Source: Climacium dendroides (Eukaryota > Streptophyta > Bryopsida > Hypnales > Climaciaceae). From it: DNA of 64,000 bases. The stretch's first letter is position 1; each line of letters starts with the position of its first letter. The stretch is taken from NCBI GenBank assembly GCA_950106755.1, contig CATNNA010000004.1:930001-994000 (forward strand). Reading direction: 5' to 3'. The translations under genes were made by a program, and so were the position numbers. This document shows positions 43,940-56,078 of the stretch, piece after piece. The notes under the pieces are model-generated. The model saw only the letters and a list, made by a program, of their open reading frames with translations, ran no database searches and was not told where the DNA came from.

Positions 43940-45040
43940 ATGGCTCCAAAAGGATTTCCCAATCCGCTGAAGAAGAGTACAAAGGAAAAATCACAAGACA
44001 TGGATTGGGACGCCTACTTCAACCACTTTTGTGTGGCTGAAGAGGGATGGCAATACGAGCCCAAAGCAGTATGGACTTGTACAACGTGCCGAGAGTATGT
44101 GAAAATGTCACACATTGCGAAACTCTGGCCAACAAATAACACGACTGTGTTAGAGAGACAAGTGAGACGATGGAAAGGTCCCATGAACACTTGCAAGAGT
44201 GAACATTTCAAGCAAAGATACGAGGAGATTTGGGCATCTTACGGTCTAGGTGCTTCCAAACCAAATATCATGAACTATTCCACCATGGCAATGATTTGGG
44301 CGGAGATTGTACTCCAAAATGACATGGATTGGCATACAGTGCCTGCAAAGGACAAAAAGACCAAATTGAGTTGTAACAAAGCGATGATAGACACCAATTG
44401 GGTTGGCCCAAGCGATTGCATGCCGGAGTGGTCTAATCGTAGTCAATTTGGATTTCCTCCAGAACCATTGCCAGATGCAGAGGACAATGATGATGATGAC
44501 GAAGAAGACTTACCGCCTCCACCTCCACAAAGGCACAAACGTCAAGAAGAGCACAAAGACTTGGACTTCCAAAATCAATTGCGAGAGGCAACAAGAAATA
44601 GTATTTTGGATCAAGGTCGCCCGCGTCAACAACGGTCACTACCTCGTCATGATCGTGATGTGCGTTGCCCGCAATATGGAGGAGGAAGTTCACGTTTTAG
44701 CAATGACCCCCACGATGACTTCCAAAACATACGAGGAAGCCATGGAAGCACAAGGTACAGGGACTACGATGGATCTCAATATGGTGGGTCGCAATTCTAT
44801 CCGGGGACGGGAGGGCCGGACTCATATGGGCCTCGCGGAAGCTCATACTACACCAGCTCAAGTGAGCGAGGGACAAGAGGGTCCGAGGCAAATGCACCAC
44901 CTCCTCCACCTCCACCATTTGGAGGTCCATACTTCTCCGATTACGAACAAGGAAGAGGGTTTGGCGGATATGGGCGATCTAGTGACTTTGGTCCCACACC
45001 CCAAGGTCGAAATAACGATAGTAGTTCAGATTCAGAATAG
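43940..45040 (+). CDS. Intact protein with N-terminal Cys/WP domain and disordered Gly/Tyr/Arg-rich tail
   Basis: Starts at ATG 43,940 in a good context (ACCATGG) and runs about 366 residues to a TAG, with no internal stop. The N-terminal domain (residues ~20-150) has GWQYEPKAVWTCTTCREYVKM, HIAKLWP, SEHFKQRYEEIWASYGLGAS, NYSTMAMIWAEIVLQNDMDW and TVP. Aligned by eye, these positions match the N-terminus of the split RING gene (W-T-x3-C-R-x-Y-V-K-M-x-H-x2-K-L-W-P; EHF; NYS; DW). The second half is acidic, then Arg/Gln-, Gly/Tyr/Ser- and Pro-rich with PPPPPPPFGG, and looks disordered or RNA-binding-like. There is no RING or coiled coil here. A promoter with a TATA box stands 220 bases upstream. 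No known domain is recognised. It is probably a mobile-element accessory gene because related copies are linked to the same arrays; a domesticated gene is possible. Confidence 0.7.
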   Translation: MAPKGFPNPLKKSTKEKSQDMDWDAYFNHFCVAEEGWQYEPKAVWTCTTCREYVKMSHIAKLWPTNNTTVLERQVRRWKGPMNTCKSEHFKQRYEEIWASYGLGASKPNIMNYSTMAMIWAEIVLQNDMDWHTVPAKDKKTKLSCNKAMIDTNWVGPSDCMPEWSNRSQFGFPPEPLPDAEDNDDDDEEDLPPPPPQRHKRQEEHKDLDFQNQLREATRNSILDQGRPRQQRSLPRHDRDVRCPQYGGGSSRFSNDPHDDFQNIRGSHGSTRYRDYDGSQYGGSQFYPGTGGPDSYGPRGSSYYTSSSERGTRGSEANAPPPPPPPFGGPYFSDYEQGRGFGGYGRSSDFGPTPQGRNNDSSSDSE

Positions 45041-46194
45041 AGTATAATGTAGTTTAACTATTTAAAGGTAGAGTAGAAGATGTTTTTTGACTTATTCGGA
45101 GGTTATGGATTTACTATTATTGTTTAAATGTATTTTGTGACCACTTTTGTAACCATCATTGGTCAATGATGTCACTATTTAAAACTTTAAACATGCACAT
45201 CTATTGAAAACAAATAAACAACATGTATGGAAAACCCCTTCTATATAAAAATACAAGAGACTTGCGTTTTTATTTTGTACTTTATATTATTGAAAACTTC
45301 TTTGTGTAGTTTAGTTATAGTACCAAAAATCTCATCTTGGAAATGCTTGACAGTGTTTTTTCTTTTTGAGATTTTGTGCAAGGGTACCGAATGCAATGTT
45401 GACTTTCTGTATTCTTTACCTGCTCTTGGAAGTTAGAAATGAGATTGAAATACAATTAGTCCTGGAGAAAAAATTAGAATCCAAATTCATTTGGAAAAAT
45501 TGTTTAATGGTATTGTGGATTTTAATCAGCTTTAATGTAAATGGGCTTATACACATTAAGCCTTCCAATTTTTTGTGTCACGAAGTTTATAGGTTTGACT
45601 TACAAAAAATATTTCAACTCTTTTTTGCAATTTGAACACCCTCATAGGTAAACATTATAATTTTTAACTCCATAAGGGATATTGTTGTGCTTTCTTTTCT
45701 TCCATGATTTCTAGCATGTCTAGTTTGAATTTGTGCAGTTAAAATTCCAAGAAAATAATTGTTATGAAAATATTGGCATTTCTTTAGAAGTAAAAATTTC
45801 AAGAAATTTAAGGAAGTTGAGAAGAAGCCTTAGGTCTATTTTTTTAATTATTAGGCATTGAAATGCCCAAATGCCCAATTCCTCCCAAATAATTCTCCAA
45901 GATAACAAAATTATGTTGGGTGGACCCATCGAGGCAGACAGAAGGATTATTGTATGATGTGAGATGACATTGAAAATGTATACAAGGTAATTGTAGAGTT
46001 CATATCTTAGAATTCTACAAATTAATTTTTTGACAAAGGTATTCTAATTTCAAACTACCTGAAAAATAAGAGTGTTCACAACATTCTTAAAAGAAGTCTA
46101 GAAAAAAATGATGAGACGGAAACAAATGGTGCTATTGACGAGAGTACGTCCCCAATGTTGTTGTCCATCAAATAGAAAACCATTCATACATTAG
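45041..46194. other. AT-rich spacer
   Basis: No gene seen; the small open frame at 45,366-45,635 lacks protein-like composition. Confidence 0.45.
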
Positions 46195-46620
46195 TCGTCC
46201 GCTTGGTTGGACAACCTAGATGTGGTGGATGTTTGATCGTCCGCACAATTGGACAACTCCAATCATACAAACAATAGGCCATCCGCTAGAATGGACGACC
46301 CAGATGTAGAAGACAACCAAGTCCATCCGCCTCATCTAGGCCGTCCGCTCTGGTGACAGCCACATGAGGTAGACAACCAAGCGTCTACCACATCGGATTG
46401 CCTTAGTTCGACCAATAGCACGAATGGGAAGAGGCTATCAGACTTATATAAAAGGAGTTTGGGATTGTTTGTCCCTCAATTCTATGTTCTCCTTGCGGCA
46501 CAAGAGAGAGTGGAGAGCTTGGTGGTTCTAATGGGTCCTCTGTTTGGGACCGTAGGAGTTTCTTATACAGGGAATTCTTGTGAATTTTTTCCCTAATGTT
46601 CGACATTTATCACGTTTTCA
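46195..46620 (+). promoter_or_regulatory. GTCCGC/GGAC hairpin array with TATA box
   Basis: Imperfect hairpins of the type GTCCGC(n)TTGGAC repeat every 30-50 bases from 46,197 to 46,350. They are followed by TATATAAAA at 46,445-46,453 and a leader containing CTCCTTGCGGCACAAGAGAG. The leader resembles that of the 47,885-48,480 region. Only decayed coding follows (ATG at about 46,595, quickly interrupted). Confidence 0.6.
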
Positions 46621-47884
46621 CTTTCACTCAATTAGTAGAGTCAAAGAGGCTGCTAAGGAACAAAAACAAGTGTTCAACATTTGACAGGACGAAAAAATAT
46701 TTTGAAGACTAGTTAAGAGATTCTTCTACTCTGAACTCTACTTATGCTCTCAAAGCTTGTTGAAACATCAAAAGAGCTTAGAGGGGTTTTCCGAGTATTG
46801 GAGGTTGTTTAATTGCGGAATGTAAACATTTGTCAAGATTAATCTGCTAGGCAGATCTACTTTCCTCGATGCCACAGTACGCTCTAAGAACTTAATTAGT
46901 AATAAATCCGCGTCACCAGATGGATAAACATCTCTTGTATCCTTTTAGAAAGTAAAAAATTATACAGGACTCCTACTACAATTTGTATACTCGTAAAATG
47001 TTCTTTTGCTTTTCAAAAAGGATGACAAGATGTTTTTCCATCTGATGTTGTGGATATATTGGTAATCATATTCTTGGAGTGTACTGTGACATCAGGGAAG
47101 TTGAATCTACTTAGCAATTGTTGAAATATGTTTACATTTTGCATTTGAACATTTTCCAACACTTCAACAAGAAAATCGAGCTTTCTTGATGCTACTGTAA
47201 ACTCCAAAAGTATCAGTAGAAATATATTCATGTCTTTAAATCATATGAAAACTCCAATTGCACTTTAAAATGCAAGGAAATATTGTAAATCCTTACTGTC
47301 AATTGTCTGTACCTGTACAAGATTATGAATGTATTTACGAAGGAACTACGTGACCAATTGATATTGTTAAAGCTTTTGTCAGAGTTCAAAAGACATTCTC
47401 GTATGCATAAAAGAAAATGTTAATTATACAATAAACATCGATATTTCACTCACCATGTACTATTTTAAGTATTTGACCTCGAGGACAACGGTCCAAGACT
47501 TATCTTTCATGAGGTGTATAATCCTAGAGGACCAAGATCAATTTTTTGTGAAATTCACTAGGGACTTTCATTTTTGGTGCATTCAGTCAAGAAAATCATT
47601 TTTTTGTTTTTTTTTAAGAATTTAAGTATAAAATATTCTAATTTATTTATCTAAGATCACATGATAAAGATTTGAAGAAGTTTGATCCTATAGATTGAAA
47701 GATATGAGCATTCAAAGTTGTAAAAGAAAATTATTTTGAGTTCTATTTTATAATTTCAGATAACTTTGATTGCCATTTATAGAATTATTCATTCTATAGA
47801 CTTTTTAATTCAATATTTATTGCATTGAAGAATATAATTGAAAGTTGGAAATAATAAATGCGGAATAAAATATTTGCATTTTCA
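46621..47884. other. Decayed sequence between two promoter arrays
   Basis: Short frames broken by several stops; no recognisable domain. Probably the eroded body of the element promoted from 46,445. Confidence 0.35.
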
Positions 47885-48480
47885 TTCTTTCGGCGGACAG
47901 CTGCGCTTTGGTTGATGGCCGATTGTTCGCCAAGTCAAACGATTGAGATAGAGCAGACAATTGGCCGTCCGCCAAATTGGACGACTCACATATAATAGAC
48001 GGCCAAGTTTGTCTGCCGCATGGCCATCGTCCACCTGATCGGATGGACCCATCGAGGCAGACAAGTTGCCGTCCGTTAAATTGGACGGCCAGCAATCCAG
48101 CATGATGCAGACAGAAGGCATCAGATGGATAACGCTGTCTACCTTATTGAGATCGTCCAATCTATTGGATGGCCAATCGTTCAACTGATCAGACAATCTT
48201 GACGTGTCAAACGATTGGCCATTTGCTATTGCGGATGGCGCAGATTTAGTGGACAAACCAGATTTGGTGGACAACCGGGTCGTTCGCTCGATGACACGAA
48301 CAGGCCATCAACCTATTATAAAAGAAGCGGATGGCCCGTCTGCATTTCACTTTTACCTTCTCCCTTGCTTGCAAGAGAAAGCGAAGAATTTAGTGGTTTG
48401 ATCTCTATTTGCTCCTTTCTTTGAGAGGATAAGGGTGTATTATTTGGGGGTAATCCTCGTGGATTTTATTTAAAAATTTG
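47885..48480 (+). promoter_or_regulatory. Second GTCCGC/GGAC hairpin array with TATA box and leader
   Basis: Hairpins such as GCCGTCCGTTAAATTGGACGGC (48,070-48,091; 7-bp perfect stems) and GGCCGTCCGCCAAATTGGACG (near 47,965) recur to 48,300. TATAAAAG at 48,317-48,324 is followed by GCGGATGGCCCGTCTGC and a leader CTCCCTTGCTTGCAAGAGAA that parallels the leader after 46,445. Together with 46,195-46,620 it forms a diverged direct repeat spaced about 1.7-1.9 kb, so an LTR-like role is possible. Confidence 0.65.
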
Positions 48481-48482
48481 TG

Positions 48483-49169
48483 ACATTCATCAAGGTGCCA
48501 AGGTCGAAGAGAGGAAAAGTATTTGTGGCTCCTATTGAGTTCATTAAAGACAATCCCTCAGAGAGTTGCAAAGCATTTTTGACAAAATACACTATCGAGT
48601 TCTATGAGACAGAGACCATAATGTCTCTCGATACCAAATATGTTCGATACCAAGTAAAGGGCATTGGAAAGTTCAAAGGAAATATGAGGGCCTTACATGT
48701 ATTGGAGTGGTATGATGAAATGGAAAAGAAAAATTTTCAAACTTAGTTAGACAAATGGCTGTATGATGCACTATGGAATGCCAAGGTAATCCTAGAAAAA
48801 TTTGGGAAGGTTCACTGCGCAAATGATGAAGCCTTTAAGCATGTGATTATAAAAGTGGACATGTTTGTAAATCACATGAAACCATTTGCTAAGAAACGGA
48901 ACATGGTAGGGTCATTGACTTTGTGGGCGAGTATGGAAAGGATGCAATACATACAAAGTGCACATCACCATCTAATAGCACTCTCGAAAACGACGGGGGT
49001 AATTCTCAAGGTAACAAAATTATGTCGGGTCGTTATGCAACAATTCAGAGGCCGGGTGCGAATTGAAGGATGCAGTGAAATTCAAGCATTTTGGGAGTTT
49101 GAAAGACATCTTGAGATTATTATAAATGCACTTCTCTCAAGTGTTAATCAATGGTTGTTCAATTAACAA
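48483..49169 (+). pseudogene. Unknown protein behind the second hairpin-array promoter
   Basis: An open frame with protein-like composition begins about 160 bases after the TATA box (TFIKVPRSKRGKVFVAPIEF) and runs to 49,167-49,169. An in-frame TAG at 48,744-48,746 follows KKNFQT; the same frame continues with LDKWLYDALWNAKVILEKFG and later VILKVTKLCRVVMQQFRGRV. There is no upstream ATG in frame (a GTG stands at the expected start), so the start may be mutated. No family is recognised. Confidence 0.45.
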
Positions 49170-49319
49170 GTTTTTGTCTTAAATTGTCATTCCAATGATT
49201 TTAGGAGTACAAAGTAATTGAAGTATAAGAAGGAACCATCTATATGGCTATTTGGCAATTTGTTGCTTGAAAATCTTATCTTCTTCATCTCTACAAAGTC
49301 CTAAATAATCGTTGAAAAA
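49170..49319. other. Spacer
   Basis: Nothing recognised. Confidence 0.4.
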
Positions 49320-49580
49320 AAAATTGCCCATTCCGCCTCGCATTACTCAACGCCCCCCCTAATGCCCTGTCCACCCCATTCACCCACCCGTCTGCGCCAT
49401 CCGCCCCGTCCGCCCGCCCGCCCATCCACCCATCTATCTATGTCGTTCGTGCTGTCCATCCACACATCTGCTCGACCACTCGTCCACTGGACAAGGTAAA
49501 GTGCAAAATTTCTATGTCCCCGCTAGGAACTGGCAGACGCTGACGATGGATGTCCATTTGGATGTCCAAACGTCCTAGCG
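49320..49580 (+). repeat. CCGTCCGCC-rich array
   Basis: C-rich words (CCGCCCCGTCCGCCCGCCC, CCATCCACCC) then a short inverted region around GGATGTCCATTTGGATGTCC (near 49,550). Same family as the other arrays; no TATA box is clear. Confidence 0.6.
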
Positions 49581-49619
49581 TCTATATTACCTTGATCTTT
49601 GTTGGACATACGAAGCCAC

Positions 49620-50240
49620 AATAAATGAAGTTCTATTTAGATTGAAAGGGGTGTCTAGTTTTATAGTACAAACTATTATGCTTTAATGTGGAATTGTTGG
49701 AGGAAGAAAGTAGAGGCATTAAGTTGTCAACAGAAGATACTAAAGGGTCAAGTTTGTGGCCTCGTAAGGTATCTTTGATGATTCCACTAAGGACAATAAG
49801 AGCCATAGAGAACATTCTGAAAGGAATATCTATGAAACATTCAAAAAACTTATACAATATAAATGTGAGTGGACAATATTGAAGATGATACGAGCATTTG
49901 ATACACTATTGGTGTAACGTGAAGGTAGTAATGTCAATATCAATAGCTACTTCCACGATTTAGAAGGATGGTTTTTGGCGGACTACTTGTATTCAAGTAA
50001 TTCTAGCAGATTAATTAGTCAAAGACAGTAAGGTTCATAAAGAATACAAAGAGGATGATGCCTATGTTGGGCCTTTATAAGGTTGCCGACAACTATCTTT
50101 CTAGGTGGATTGGAGAAGCTAAACTACTAGTTTGGAAGGGGCTAAATGCTTTACTGACAACATGCAAGTTTTCTATTAAGAAAGATATTATTTGGTGCAT
50201 GATTAAGATCTCGGCAACTCAAATTGAAATCATCAATTAG
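49620..50240 (+). pseudogene. Small coding remnants
   Basis: Two short frames (49,688-49,882 with ESRGIKLSTEDTKGSSLWP; 50,055-50,240 with YLSRWIGEAKLLVWKGLNAL) read like pieces of a protein but match nothing I know. Possibly the 3' end of the element that begins at 48,483. Confidence 0.3.
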
Positions 50241-53200
50241 AGTCTCACATCATACACTTAATATTCAAAGTTATATATGCATATAGATTACAAGTTTTCT
50301 AATTATCTTTTCTCCATTGTTAAGTTTGGTATACAAGATGGAATTTATATATGAAAGTAGATGGTATAGAATTGAGATGATTGATTTTATTTTATTATTT
50401 ACCATTACATAAATGTTTTGAAGTGTATATTTTGTATTATAAAACAATGGAATTTACATATAGTATTGATATACTTTCTATTATATTTGCATACTTTGTT
50501 TTTTCTATTATTAACTTTATTTGATTATTTGATTATCATTGTGTAAACATTATTTGAAATTGTATTGAGATTTGAAAAAATGGGTAGTGTATATGTCCAC
50601 TTTTTATTTTGTTAATGTGTTCATCACTTGTTACATTTTGGTTAGGGGACTAGTTGGTTGTTCTAACTTTTTTGTTTGCAAAGCTCACTTAGTAGTACCA
50701 AGTCATGTATTTCTGTCATATGCTCATATATATTCAATGGGAATCAAATCCCGGATCGCCTAAATGAGAGAATTAACCCTTTACAACCAATTACAAAGCT
50801 TATGACTTGGTTTTCAACAAATGACATGATCTTTACTTATATGAATAGAAACACTATCACTTAGAACAAAATGTATTACAAGACTCTTTTAGTCACAAAA
50901 CTCTCATTTTAATAGAAATTACAGATTATAACTAACAAATTAAGTGTTAATCAACCTAAATTGGCTAGAATTTAAATTTGATTTTTAGCGTGTAAATGGA
51001 TAGTATTCTTTGGAAAGGGTCCAACTTTCTCAAAATAATGATTATAGTATTTTATTCTTAAGGCTCATTGAAGTAATATATATTGACGTGTGAAAGTTTC
51101 AATTTAATAAATACTTATAAATTCTAAATTAAATTAATAATTAAATTGAGACTTCAAATTCTTTCATTCTAATGAATAGATCTTTAATTTTGAATATTCT
51201 AAAATGAATTACATATATTGAACCAAAATACTAGAAATAGAAAAGTTTTTGTTTACAACCATTAAACCGTTTCATGGAAATATTGTAATTACATTATTGA
51301 ATCCCCTAAGCAAAAAAATTTACTACTCTTTTTGTTCCAAAATGATCTTTCTAATAGCCTTCATTTTTATGCTAAAATGATCTTGTTGCACTTTATGCCC
51401 TTTCAAACTGGTCAAATTTAGTTTTCAATTGCTATTTGGGACCAATAAAACAACTCTAAGTAGTAGTTCTCCCTCTATCCATAGAAACATCAATCAGAAG
51501 ACAAATAATATGACTAAAGGAGTGATTAGGCATTGTTTGAACTTATTTTTTGCATTTCTTTGAATATTGTTTGATTGAAAGGGATAAAGCTTTAAAAAGG
51601 GAACAAAAGGCCATACATGCTTACATAGTCTTAAGTATATATTAAATGCCTATAAAATGAAAACCTCACACTCAACAATTAATTGACCACTAGTAATCTT
51701 TGAAAATGCCCCCTCAAATCTACTTTTTAATATTCCAAAACTACACATTGAAAAAGGCTCCAAATCTCAAAGTTTCTAGAATGCTCGGGCTATACGAAAC
51801 TCTATTTATAGTGCATAATTGGATTTTTTAAATGTAATTTTTAGACTTAATTTAGAACATTTTAGCCAACAAGATCATTTTGGGATGGAGGTAGTATATC
51901 ACAATGAACCATATATCAATTATTGAAAACATGTCAATTTTTGGAACCAAATTTCTATACAGATTGTGGATGCATACAGATTGTGGATGTATCTAAACCT
52001 AGAAGCATTTGATGATATTGATCTAGACATAACTTAAAGCTCATCTGCTAGAATTATTTAAAAGCCATCATAATCATTTTTTTGGGTCCTAATTTAAAAC
52101 AAAAATTGGATTAAATTTGAATTTAATTTAAGTAATATTTTTTTTAAAGATAATAAATTTTGATTGCACATTATTTGATTACATTATATTGTCTTTTTAA
52201 TTTGACATTTACATTCCATATTAGCAAAATTAAGTGATCAAATACAAATAAGCACTTCTAGTGGTTCTAAAATATTTTGTATTTTTTTTTTAGCCAAAAT
52301 TTTACCAAGATATCAATTTCATAAATTAGTAAAATAAAAAATGAAAAATAATTAGATTGCACACAATCTTGTATTATCATTCCAAAAATAATATGAATTG
52401 AATAAAAATAATTCAAATGCAATCTAATTAGAAGCAAACCAAAGACCACAATATTAAAAAAAATTCATGACTTCTAAGATAATTCTACAATATCATAACT
52501 CAACAATTTAAAAATTTAGTTCTATGTATAATTTTAATTTTAGTTCTTATTTTATTGCCAAGCATACATCTTTTTATTGTATAGTATAGTGACATTAAAA
52601 TGCTCAACCATTTTTTGGATTTCAATACAATTTATTGTTGTACTTAATATGCAAATCTTATTATTGAGAATTAATGTACATTGCATCTTAGATATAAACT
52701 AAAATAGATCTTCTATCTACTTTAATTTAAGAAAATCATAGATATACTAAACTAGACTAAATTCAACACATATCTTCTTTCATCATCATATATTATGAAA
52801 CTTTAAAGAATCTTTTATAAATCTCATATATAGATAAGAATACAACAAATACTCTACTAATATGTATAATATAAATTCTAAATAACTAATTTTCAATGGT
52901 TCTAATATTTTCTTGAACTCATATTAAGAGGCCATTGTATTCAAACCTAAATCACAATGCTATACAAGAAAGACTTCGACATAAATTAAACTTCCAAATA
53001 GTGGCGTGTAGTAGATGGAAATCTTTGATGAACTATGATTAGGATGGTCAACTTTTATGGTAAACAAATTTTAAGCTAGACAACTTTTGGAGAAAATGAC
53101 TTAGGACAAAAGACATCAAGAATAAAAAAAGACGAGAAACAATAATAGATACATACATATACAAATGAAAATTTCAAAATGATTGAAATGCCATCTACTT

Positions 53201-53928
53201 CAACAATGGTCCTTAGCCACCCCCAAAATTGGAACAAATTATATAGAAAACATTCACCAATCACACTCACAATGCTTGGTTCAAGACAACCAAGCTGTGT
53301 GTTTTATACTTCCATAAAGAAAATGCATTCTTCAAGAGATTCTACAATATTTAGCTTCAAACTAATTTTTTTGGCAAAAGATTCCATTTTAAGGTGAATT
53401 GGCCTTATTTGACCTAAAATGGAAACCATTACATGAATTGGTTTTGACCCTTAAAGTTTTCAAGGTTGCTTGCTTGAAATTGGGCCTACTTAATTCTAGT
53501 TTTCATAGTAGGCTTTGCTTATTGTAATTGACTATCTTTTGACTTATTTTTATTCATCTTGTTTGGTTTTGTATTTTTTTTTAAACTTGTATTGAAATTG
53601 ATTTAGAAAAAAAAAAAATGTGTTCTAAAGACTTGGTCCTTTGATTCTATATACTTATTCCTCTTATCTGTAGAATTTGTCCATATGATTAAAAAAAAAA
53701 AATTTGTAAAATGATTAAAAGAAACTATGAAAAAATATTACAAGAATTTTTGTGCTCATTCATTATCTTGCCTATCTATCCAATCTTCATTCAATATTCA
53801 AACCTAAAATTCTTAATAACATTATTATAGATCAAATTATACTTTAACAATTTCAATACTTATCCAATATTGTTTCAATGGTCATTTGACATTAAATTAG
53901 AACAAAAATTATGTTGACATCTTTTTCA

Positions 53929-53932
<4 letters not shown>

Positions 53933-54022
<90 letters not shown>
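53933..54022. repeat. (TA)n microsatellite
   Basis: Uninterrupted TA tract of 90 bases. Confidence 0.95.
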
Positions 54023-54024
<2 letters not shown>

Positions 54025-56030
54025 CATATCCATGTGCTTAAACCAACTAATTTACAAACCATTATTTTTCAATAATATTTGAAGCCAAAAATGTATAAAT
54101 AGAACTTTTCAAATAACCTTCTATAATTTATATCTCAACAAGCATTAAAATCTCATATATTATAGAATTTCATCCCCCTTCCAAATCCTCAAAGAAAAAT
54201 GTTAGATGTCACCATACACTAAGATATCCAAAAATCTTTGTTATATCTAACACATTAATTTTGTTATATATCATACTTTTGTATGTGTTAGAAATCTTTT
54301 GCTTTACTTACAACATATGTAGAAAGTAGTCTAAACATTGCACTTATATCCAATTACAAAATTTTATAGTATAGATTATTGTGTATATTACAAAATATTA
54401 TAATATAGACCAATTGCATAAATACAACAAAATTTTATAGTATAGATCATTCAACTATTAAAGGACCATCATGTGTTTTTTTGATAGTAAGGAAATTTTA
54501 GGTAGGTATATGTGACTAGAGATTTGCATATTCTAAGCTGAAATTTTTTTTAAAGTGAAAACAAAAAATATCTTTCATACATATCATATTTCATGACATT
54601 TGAAAATATGAGTCAAAAATTATAATATTACGTTTTTTACCAACAAATAATATGGATAAATAGAAAAAATCATTTTTTTTAAAAACAAAAATTTGAAATT
54701 AATTTCTTAAAGTTTTATATACATGAAAAGTTTTTAATCAATCCATTTTAATCAATGAAATGAAAATTATGAGCAATTTTTGTTTGCAATCAATTATAGA
54801 ATTTTTATTCTAAAATAAACTTTAAAGGCCTTTATCTTATTCAATTTTTAATATTTTTTTGAAAAAAATAAAATCTCAAGATATAGATTGTTTACAATAG
54901 CATTGCTCATAATTCTTAAACAATTTAATATTTTGAATCTTTTTCTACTACAATCTACTTATTATATATTGTTCAATTCCAAATGATTTGAAAATTTTCA
55001 AACATATAACTAATTTATCTAAAAAAAATAATTTAAAAAATAACCACCATTTTAAACATTTTTTTATAGGAAAGTGAGCTTATAAAGTGTAGCTGCCTTG
55101 TTCTCTAGAAGGCTAAAAAAATGATTTTAGTGAATTTGAATGCTTATATCTTGCAATCCATATGATGAAAACTTCTGAAATTTTTACCACATGTTATCAA
55201 ATCAACATATTAAAGAATCCTACAATTACATGTATTAAAAAAAAATTCGAGAATTTGATAATTGTTCTAGAAATGACAGTTTTAGAGCATCTTTGGTGAA
55301 AACATAGTCAAGGAACTTTAGGGATTAAACACTTAGAAAAAAAATTCTATAATTTGAAATTACCAAAGCTACTTAAACCACACAACATTACCTTTACTAT
55401 CAACTATATTTGGAATTTGTTATAGTATTCACTTAAAAAATGTAATGACCTAGTTAAATTTTGGATAAAAGATAATAATAAAAAAAAATCTTTAAAAAAC
55501 ACTAAAATAAAATAAATTGTGCAAATTAACAAGATAGGTATGCTACAAAAAGTTCTATGACAACATCAATAGATCACTTTCAATTTAGGTCAACAAACCA
55601 TTACAAACCCCTATATCCAAGCCCCAATTGTAATCTTTTGCTTAATACTATAATAAAATGCTCTCTAAGGTGGAATTTAAGTCCAAAGGATTGGACTTGG
55701 AATGAAAAGTAATCATTTTGTGAAATCAATGAACACCCTTTCACATGACAAAAGGTACATTAATTATGACAAAAAGTACATTAATTTTTCTTCAATCTAA
55801 AGGGACACTTTTAGATTACTAGTAGAGCCAGTGCAAAATGAAATCAAACCAATTAACATCCAAAAGAAAATCCACAATGAAAATTATGTGATTTTACCAT
55901 ACTTGCTTATAAAATACATCTTCTTTTCCAAAAATTAAATGACCAAAATTTATGTGAAATATTCGATAACTAGTTGATTTTCCAAAAAAATCTATAAATC
56001 TACTAGGTTTAACTATGCACAATTACCTGA

Positions 56031-56078
56031 AGGTCCAAAATGGACTTCACTACCAGGTCCAAAATGGACTTCACTACC
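56031..56078. repeat. Perfect 24-bp tandem duplication
   Basis: AGGTCCAAAATGGACTTCAC plus TACC occurs twice head-to-tail without a mismatch. Each copy contains the palindromic core GGTCCAAAATGGAC. Confidence 0.9.

Noticed and set aside
594..48746. A genome-wide code in which TAG means glutamine
   Set aside because: One TAG aligns with tryptophan, several gene ends use TAG naturally (for example 45,038-45,040), and TGA and TAA lesions also occur. Decay by deamination explains the data more simply.
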